Source of the DNA: Candidatus Bathyarchaeota archaeon
GTDB lineage: Archaea; Thermoproteota; Bathyarchaeia; TCS64
Assembly: GCA_030669135.1 (NCBI GenBank)
Contig: DAOVEE010000065.1
Location: 1 to 9,189, forward strand
Length of the DNA stretch: 9,189 nt
Direction of reading: 5' to 3'
The position numbers and the translations under genes are program-made. Within the stretch, counting starts at the first letter, position 1, and every line of letters begins with the position of its first letter. Shown here piece after piece: positions 5,353-9,189 of this stretch. The notes beneath the pieces are model-generated. The model was not told where the DNA came from. It was given only the letters and a program-made list of their open reading frames with translations, and did not search any database.

Positions 5353-5847
5353 CTAGAGCTCCGACTCGATGATCTTCGTCCGTACCGGGAACTTGGCGCC
5401 GGCACGCTTCAGGGCCTCCTTAGCGTAGCCGATGTCCTTCTTGTTGACCTCCGCGATGATGATGGGGCTCCTCTGCTTTATCCTGGCCGCCATGGCGGCG
5501 GGCTTCCCGTAGGCCTTCTTCATGCCCTCCTGGAAACGGTCGGCCTGAGCCACGTTGACCCTCTTGTGCTCCCTTATTATCTGGTGGGGGAACGTCACTA
5601 TCTTGAGCATGAAGTTCTCCCTGCCCAAGTTGTTCTCCAGCACCCTGTTGGCCGCGATCCTGGCCGCCTCCAGAGCGTTGTGGCTTATCTGAACGTCCTT
5701 GAGGTTGATGAGCTCCAGCCTGTGGCTGAACTCGCCGCTGGTGTTCCCCATGGTGAACTTGACGATCTTGCTCCCAGGTATTCCGCCCATGTACTCGCGC
5801 CGTGTGAACGCCATGTTCTTCTTGTACTTGAATGTGCTAACCTTCAT
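5353..5847 (-). CDS. rpl10e: Large ribosomal subunit protein L10e (uL16)
   Basis: This protein (the archaeal counterpart of bacterial L16) lies near the A-site tRNA elbow and the peptidyl transferase centre. The conserved signature FTRREYMGGIPGSKIVKFTMG is near the N-terminus, followed by SHNALEAARIAANRVL and FPHQIIREHKRVNVAQADRF. The N-terminus (MKVSTFKYKKNMAF) departs from the usual MPxRPGRCYR, so the extreme end is divergent. ATG at 5847 is supported by GGTGA eight nt upstream; in-frame GTG codons at 5862 and 5859 would add five or four residues. From 5847 the protein is 164 residues. A TATA-like element about 37 bp upstream suggests independent transcription. Dph2 follows after 40 bp. Confidence 0.95.
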   Translation of the reverse strand: MKVSTFKYKKNMAFTRREYMGGIPGSKIVKFTMGNTSGEFSHRLELINLKDVQISHNALEAARIAANRVLENNLGRENFMLKIVTFPHQIIREHKRVNVAQADRFQEGMKKAYGKPAAMAARIKQRSPIIIAEVNKKDIGYAKEALKRAGAKFPVRTKIIESEL

Positions 5848-5878
5848 CGCTTGTCTCACCACATAGCATATGTAGATT

Positions 5879-5888
5879 CTTAAAAAGA
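5879..5888 (-). promoter_or_regulatory. TATA-like element for the L10e gene
   Basis: The minus strand reads CTTTTTAAGA in the 65-bp gap before the L10e gene. Spacing predicts a start site near 5858 and a leader of about 11 nt that carries the GGTGA ribosome-binding motif. Confidence 0.35.
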
Positions 5889-5912
5889 TAATGCAATTTC
5901 CCGGGGTGCGGG

Positions 5913-6119
5913 CTATGGTGGAGCCTCTTCCTCCTGCTTCTCCGCCTCAGCTCCCTCGGCGTCTTCCTCGGGGGCGACGCGCTCACTGGGCTTGAGTTCG
6001 ATGGCCTGAGCCTCGGCTGTTTCTTTAACTCGTTTTACCTGTGAAAGCACCCTGACGAGGAGACCAAGGATCAGCAGAGACAGCGCCAACAAGACGAACA
6101 GGATCAGATACTCATTCAT
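5913..6119 (-). CDS. Small single-pass membrane protein with acidic tail, unknown function
   Basis: I do not recognise this 68-residue protein. Residues 3-26 (EYLILFVLLALSLLILGLLVRV) form one strong transmembrane helix; KRVKE follows, so positive charges lie just after the helix and the tail is probably cytoplasmic. Residues 45-68 are very acidic and Ala/Glu/Pro-rich (PEEDAEGAEAEKQEEEAP). There are no cysteines. ATG at 6119 has only GGAT upstream; a TATA-like TCTATAAC at 6142-6149 suggests a nearly leaderless transcript. It lies between DUF655 (48 bp) and L10e (65 bp), among translation genes. A membrane tether for ribosomes or targeting factors is conceivable from context alone. Codon use and the clean hydrophobic helix argue that it is real. 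Confidence 0.6.
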   Translation of the reverse strand: MNEYLILFVLLALSLLILGLLVRVLSQVKRVKETAEAQAIELKPSERVAPEEDAEGAEAEKQEEEAPP

Positions 6120-6167
6120 CGCTATCCGTGAGAATCAATAGTTATAGATACTTGAAGGTTTCGCGGC

Positions 6168-6734
6168 TCATATGGGCCGGGTGAAAATGTAGTACTTCTC
6201 CTCTTCGCTGAGCTCCTTCAAGACGCGTCGAGATATCAGCTTCACCGGGTCCGTCAGGTTGGCCCTCTTCTTGAGGCCCTCGAAGCTCTCGAAGGGATAC
6301 CTCTCCCTCAGGTCTAATATCTGGAACATGAGCCGCTTTCCTATCCCGGGTATGAGCTCTAGGCTGTGCATCCTAGGCGTCAGGGACTGGCTGTTGTTCA
6401 CGAACTCCACGAAACGCTTCTCGTTGTTCTTGACTATCTCCTCTATGACGAAAAGCAGTTCAGCCTTGGCGGCCGAGGTAAGCTCGTCGTAGGTGACCCT
6501 GCCCAGGATGTGCCCCACCAAGGCCCTGTCCCCCTTCCCGACGAATATCCTGTCACGGATGTTGTACTCGGCGTCCCGCTTCGGGGTAGCCTCCAAAAGG
6601 GTGAAGTAGTCCTCCCCTATGAGCTGGATCACCCCAGTCGCGGAGTGGCTTGAACGAGGCGCCCCCGGTCGGCCGTGCGGCAGATAATCTAAGACGTAGG
6701 CGTACTCCTCGTACTTCTTCTGCTCTCCATACAA
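6168..6734 (-). CDS. DUF655 family protein with helix-hairpin-helix domain
   Basis: DUF655 is an archaeal family, usually next to eL21 and Rpo4, thought to bind nucleic acid; its function is unknown. The 188-residue protein has an N-terminal beta-rich region (YAYVLDYLPHG at 11-21 through RVTYDEL at 79-85). A helical link follows, then a helix-hairpin-helix around 125-145 (LELIPGIGKRLMFQILDLRE) and a C-terminal helical segment ending ELSEEEKYYIFTRP. The TTG start at 6734 is supported by AGGAGG eight nt upstream and gives the family N-terminus. ATG triplets at 6740 and 6731 are out of frame. It follows the Rpo4 gene by 34 bp in the same direction, so is probably co-transcribed. In many archaea ksgA comes next; it is not here. 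Confidence 0.88.
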   Translation of the reverse strand: MYGEQKKYEEYAYVLDYLPHGRPGAPRSSHSATGVIQLIGEDYFTLLEATPKRDAEYNIRDRIFVGKGDRALVGHILGRVTYDELTSAAKAELLFVIEEIVKNNEKRFVEFVNNSQSLTPRMHSLELIPGIGKRLMFQILDLRERYPFESFEGLKKRANLTDPVKLISRRVLKELSEEEKYYIFTRPI

Positions 6735-6768
6735 GCCATGTGCCTCCTGCAGGGTGGTCTCTGGGTAG

Positions 6769-7095
6769 TTATTCCTCTACCCGGTATTTTTCAATTATCC
6801 CTAAAATCTTTGCCAAGGTGTCCTCGGCGATGATCCTCTGCCTGCCGAGGAAGGTGCGTATCTCGGGTATGCTCCCCGGCATGGCGTTGACTATCTGTAC
6901 CGCGAGGCTTCGGTCTATGTCTGCGTCCTTCAAGAGCTCCTCCGTGAGCTGTTTCGCGGTTTCGCTGTCCAGCTTGCTGAACCTGATGGTGTACTCTAGC
7001 ACCCGTCTCTGAAGGGGGTCAAGCTCCTCGGCCTTGTCTATCAGCAGCTTGCGGGCCTCGGCGACGGTGATCTCCTTCTTCTCAGTGACGGACAT
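6769..7095 (-). CDS. rpo4: DNA-directed RNA polymerase subunit Rpo4 (F)
   Basis: Rpo4 forms the stalk of archaeal RNA polymerase with Rpo7, aiding DNA opening and RNA binding. The 108 residues show the family's HRDC-like helical C-terminus (LAVQIVNAMPGSIPEIRTFL, then RIIAEDTLAKILGIIEKY) after an N-terminal segment (ITVAEARKLL). The motif NAMPGSIPE matches the conserved 'N..P.s..E' region. ATG at 7095 lies 2 bp past the eL21 stop with AGGA upstream. The eL21-Rpo4-DUF655 order is a well-known archaeal string. Its partner Rpo7 is not in the window. Confidence 0.93.
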   Translation of the reverse strand: MSVTEKKEITVAEARKLLIDKAEELDPLQRRVLEYTIRFSKLDSETAKQLTEELLKDADIDRSLAVQIVNAMPGSIPEIRTFLGRQRIIAEDTLAKILGIIEKYRVEE

Positions 7096-7097
7096 CT

Positions 7098-7394
7098 CTA
7101 CGCTTCCTGGTGCTTCCGAATGTGTTCAGGGGTCGTGATTATGGTCTTCACGGTCTTCCTTTGTGGGATCTCCAGTATGTAGGCGCGTCCCCTCTTTCCC
7201 ACGACGGTGGCTACCTTGCCCTGGTAACGCTTGTGAGGCATAGCCTTGTGGATGCCGGAGTCGATGTTTATGACTACCTTCTCGCCTTCCTCGTACTTAG
7301 TCAGCAGCCTGCTAAGGGGTAGCCTCCCCTTTTCCCTTACCTTCTTGGTGAATGCGCTCCTGCTCTTTCTGCGTGTGCCGCTACTTTTTCCCAT
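7098..7394 (-). CDS. rpl21e: Large ribosomal subunit protein eL21
   Basis: eL21 is a basic 50S protein found in archaea and eukaryotes. The 98-residue product has the hallmark GTRRKSR at the N-terminus, then the SH3-like core with INIDSGIHKAMPHKRYQGKV and VVGKRGRAYILEI. ATG at 7394 follows AGGAG and lies 12 bp after the SRP54 stop, and the next gene (Rpo4) starts 2 bp past its stop. The three genes are therefore probably one transcript. Confidence 0.96.
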   Translation of the reverse strand: MGKSSGTRRKSRSAFTKKVREKGRLPLSRLLTKYEEGEKVVINIDSGIHKAMPHKRYQGKVATVVGKRGRAYILEIPQRKTVKTIITTPEHIRKHQEA

Positions 7395-7406
7395 TTCTGT
7401 GTTCTC

Positions 7407-8732
7407 CTACCCAAACCTGAAGGGCATCTGTCGCCTCATCCTTCGGCTTCCCTTCATCTGTCTGAGCATTTTCCTCATAGTGTTATACTGTTTTATAAGT
7501 TCTCTTACTTCCCGCTCGTCTGTGCCGCTGCCCCTGGCGACGCGCTGGATGCGGCTCCTGTTGAGGGTCTTGGGGTCCTCCTTCTCCTCCTGAGTCATGC
7601 TCTGGATGATGACCTTCCACTTGGCGAGCCTCTCCTCGGCGTCCTCTATCTCGTCTGTGGGCAGCTGGTAGCTGAACCCCGGTATCATGCCCAGCACCTT
7701 CTGGAGGGGCCCCATGTTGCTCATGGCCTCGAACTGGTTGTACATGTCTTGGAGGCTGAACTTGCCGCTGAGCATCGCCATGACGTCCTTCTCCGAGACC
7801 GGGGTCTCCGTCTCCTTGACCTTGGCGACGAGTCCCTCTATGTCCCCCATCCCGAGGAGCCTGCCGATGAACCTGCTTGGGACGAATGCTTCCAGGTCCT
7901 CTATCTTCTCGCCGGTGCCGATGAACTTGATGGGTGCGCCGGTCGCGGCCACCCCGCTGAGGGCTCCGCCTCCCCGGGCCGTGCCGTCCAGCTTGGAGAC
8001 TATTATGCTGCCCACGTCGGAGGCCTCCTTGAACGCCGTCGCCTGGGCGGCTGCCTGCTGGCCTATGGTGCCGTCCAAGACCAGTATGATCTCCTGGGGC
8101 TTTACGGCGGCGGCTATCTCCTGCATCTCCCGGATGAGTCTCTTCTCCTCCTTGTGGCGGCCCGAGGTGTCCAGGAGGACCACCTCCGTGTCCCTGAAGT
8201 GCTCGACCCCCCTCCTCGCCAGGGCCACGGGGTCCTTCGCGTCTTCCTCCCCGTAGAAGGGTGCCTTGATGGTGTCTGCAAGCTGCTTGAGCTGGCTGTA
8301 GGCCCCCGGCCTGAACGTGTCGGCGCATATAATGCCCACCTTGAGGCCGCGCTTCTGGTAGTAGCGGGCGAGCTTGGCGCTGTGGGTAGTCTTGCCGGAG
8401 CCCTGGATGCCCACCATCATGAGGACGTTCTGTCTACCGGGCTTGACCTTTAGCTCCTGGGGCTTCTCGCCCACGAACCTGGTGAGCTCGTCGTAGATGA
8501 CCTTGATGAGGTGCTCGCGGCGGCTGATCCCTGGGGGCAGCTTCTCTTCGAGGGTGCGTCTCTGGATGTTCTGGCTGAGCTCCATCACCAGGCTCACGTT
8601 GACGTCGGCCTGGAGGAGCGCCCTCTGGAAGTCCCTGACGAGCTCCTTCACCAGCGCCTCGTCTACCACTGGGGCCTTGATGATCTTCTGTATGGCGTTG
8701 TATAGGTTGCTTCCCAGCTTCTCCAGTACCAC
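7407..8732 (-). CDS. srp54: Signal recognition particle GTPase SRP54
   Basis: SRP54 binds SRP RNA and signal sequences and delivers ribosomes to FtsY and the SecYEG membrane channel. The order N-G-M is complete over 441 residues: N domain (1 to about 90), G1 GIQGSGKTT (108-116), DTFRPGAYSQL (138-148), G3 DTSGRHKEE (188-196), G4 SKLDGTARGGG (246-256), TGEKIEDLEAF (273-283). The M domain (about 322-441) has methionine-rich helices (MYNQFEAMSNMGPLQKVLGM) and the SRP RNA-binding RVARGSGT. The G3 element is DTSGR instead of the commoner DTAGR, a mild variation. GTG at 8732 gives the typical MVLEKLGSNLY start with GGGTG six nt upstream; GTG at 8741 would add three residues. It heads the cluster with eL21, Rpo4 and DUF655. 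Confidence 0.97.
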   Translation of the reverse strand: MVLEKLGSNLYNAIQKIIKAPVVDEALVKELVRDFQRALLQADVNVSLVMELSQNIQRRTLEEKLPPGISRREHLIKVIYDELTRFVGEKPQELKVKPGRQNVLMMVGIQGSGKTTHSAKLARYYQKRGLKVGIICADTFRPGAYSQLKQLADTIKAPFYGEEDAKDPVALARRGVEHFRDTEVVLLDTSGRHKEEKRLIREMQEIAAAVKPQEIILVLDGTIGQQAAAQATAFKEASDVGSIIVSKLDGTARGGGALSGVAATGAPIKFIGTGEKIEDLEAFVPSRFIGRLLGMGDIEGLVAKVKETETPVSEKDVMAMLSGKFSLQDMYNQFEAMSNMGPLQKVLGMIPGFSYQLPTDEIEDAEERLAKWKVIIQSMTQEEKEDPKTLNRSRIQRVARGSGTDEREVRELIKQYNTMRKMLRQMKGSRRMRRQMPFRFG

Positions 8733-8770
8733 TGCGTACACCCGGTAATGTGTGTAGACTAGGTCATGTC

Positions 8771-8780
8771 ATATAAATAT
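8771..8780 (-). promoter_or_regulatory. TATA box for SRP54 gene cluster
   Basis: The minus strand reads ATATTTATAT about 43 bp before the chosen SRP54 start, in the 134-bp divergent intergenic region. A start site near 8750 would give a leader of about 18 nt. Confidence 0.5.
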
Positions 8781-8825
8781 CAAGTATCCCGGGTGTCCTC
8801 ATCCCCGGTCCGTCTCGGCTACATC

Positions 8826-8833
8826 GGTTTAAT
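8826..8833 (+). promoter_or_regulatory. TATA-like element for the divergent plus-strand gene
   Basis: GGTTTAAT lies about 37 bp upstream of the ATG at 8867, at archaeal spacing for a short leader. It is a weak match, offered because it sits in the right place of the divergent intergenic region. Confidence 0.25.
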
Positions 8834-8866
8834 CCCCTGATCCGGCTTAACCTGTAACCGGTGTAG

Positions 8867-9189
8867 ATGAGACCCAGCTACATCCTGCCCTTTCTCCTCG
8901 TCTCCATCCTGATACCCATGCTGAACCAGAGCACAGAGCCTGACATACTTCTACAGCTATACTCGTTCAACGTCACCCAGTCGGGCCCCGAGGTACAGGT
9001 ATGCGCCGAGGTGTGGCTGGAGAGCTCCACCCCAGAGATGGAGTACTGCAGCCTTGACCTGATCGTGGACGGCATGATCGTGGGGGCCGTGTGCTGGAGC
9101 GACCTACCCGACGTCCCCTGGGCGCACCCCGCCGTCAACGCCCCCACCGTCCTCTACATGAACAGGACGATCACCCTCAGAGAGGGCGT
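8867..9189 (+). CDS. Exported or membrane-anchored protein of unknown family, truncated at window end
   Basis: An ATG at 8867 preceded by GGTG opens a frame that stays open for 107 codons to the last base, so the 3' end is missing. Residues 5-19 (YILPFLLVSILIPML) are a strongly hydrophobic N-terminal helix after one Arg, i.e. a signal peptide or signal anchor. The rest looks beta-rich and acidic, with alternating hydrophobic strands (EVQVCAEVWLE, DLIVDGMIVGAVCW, VLYMNRTITL). It has cysteines C46, C61 and C76 and three N-glycosylation sequons (N20-Q-S, N35-V-T, N99-R-T), as expected outside the membrane. GC-rich codon use matches the neighbours and supports a real gene over the antisense frame at 8878-9147. 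I see no family; a cell-surface beta-sandwich protein is a guess. Confidence 0.65.
   Translation, partial: MRPSYILPFLLVSILIPMLNQSTEPDILLQLYSFNVTQSGPEVQVCAEVWLESSTPEMEYCSLDLIVDGMIVGAVCWSDLPDVPWAHPAVNAPTVLYMNRTITLREG

Noticed and set aside
4302..5405. A longer Dph2 beginning at 5405
   Set aside because: The added part overlaps the L10e 3' end and is Ser/Arg-rich without family similarity; length from 5312 already matches the family.
7483..8328. Long second minus-strand frame inside SRP54 (281 residues)
   Set aside because: It is the shifted frame of a GC-rich gene, dominated by Gly, Arg, His and Gln; SRP54 is unmistakable in the other frame.
8878..9147. Minus-strand 89-residue frame at the right edge
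   Set aside because: The opposite strand has a better gene with start motif, signal anchor and consistent codon use; this frame is Ser/Thr/Met-rich without features.

Overview
The window is archaeal chromosomal DNA. It carries archaeal PCNA, transcription factor S, RNA polymerase subunits Rpo4 and Rpo11, ribosomal proteins eL21 and L10e (uL16), exosome subunit Csl4, the single-gene diphthamide enzyme Dph2, SRP54, and the archaeal families DUF99 and DUF655. Upstream regions have TATA-box/short-leader architecture instead of bacterial -35/-10 promoters. Non-ATG starts are common (about eight of fourteen genes). The Dph2-Csl4-Rpo11-TFS-PCNA order resembles TACK-type (crenarchaeal-related) genomes, but I do not assign a lineage more closely. 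The genes are GC-rich.

Layout from left to right, with everything on the minus strand except the last gene. (1) 1-1602 is an accessory margin: the 5' part of an AbiEi-like winged-helix regulator interrupted by an in-frame TAG and running off the edge; an AT-richer stretch of about 340 bp without a convincing gene; a VapB-VapC toxin-antitoxin pair with overlapping genes; and two tandem copies of a hairpin plus T-run element just after PCNA. (2) 1603-4177 is an information-processing block, read from right to left: Csl4, Rpo11, DUF99, TFS, PCNA. (3) 4302-6119 holds Dph2, L10e and a small one-helix membrane protein, each apparently with its own TATA-like element. (4) 6168-8732 is a tight cluster transcribed in the order SRP54, eL21, Rpo4, DUF655, with gaps of 12, 2 and 34 bp. 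(5) From 8867 a plus-strand gene diverges from SRP54 and runs off the right edge; it encodes an exported or membrane-anchored protein that I do not recognise.

The core genes serve linked processes: co-translational targeting (SRP54), the ribosome (eL21, L10e), elongation-factor modification (Dph2 on EF-2), transcription (Rpo4, Rpo11, TFS), RNA decay (Csl4) and replication (PCNA). I see no clear new multi-gene system. The best leads are the tandem terminator-like repeats with a compensated base pair, the interrupted AbiEi-type gene, a possible decayed gene at 402-711, the small acidic-tailed membrane protein among translation genes, and the truncated secreted protein at the right edge. No tRNA, rRNA, CRISPR array or transposase was seen.
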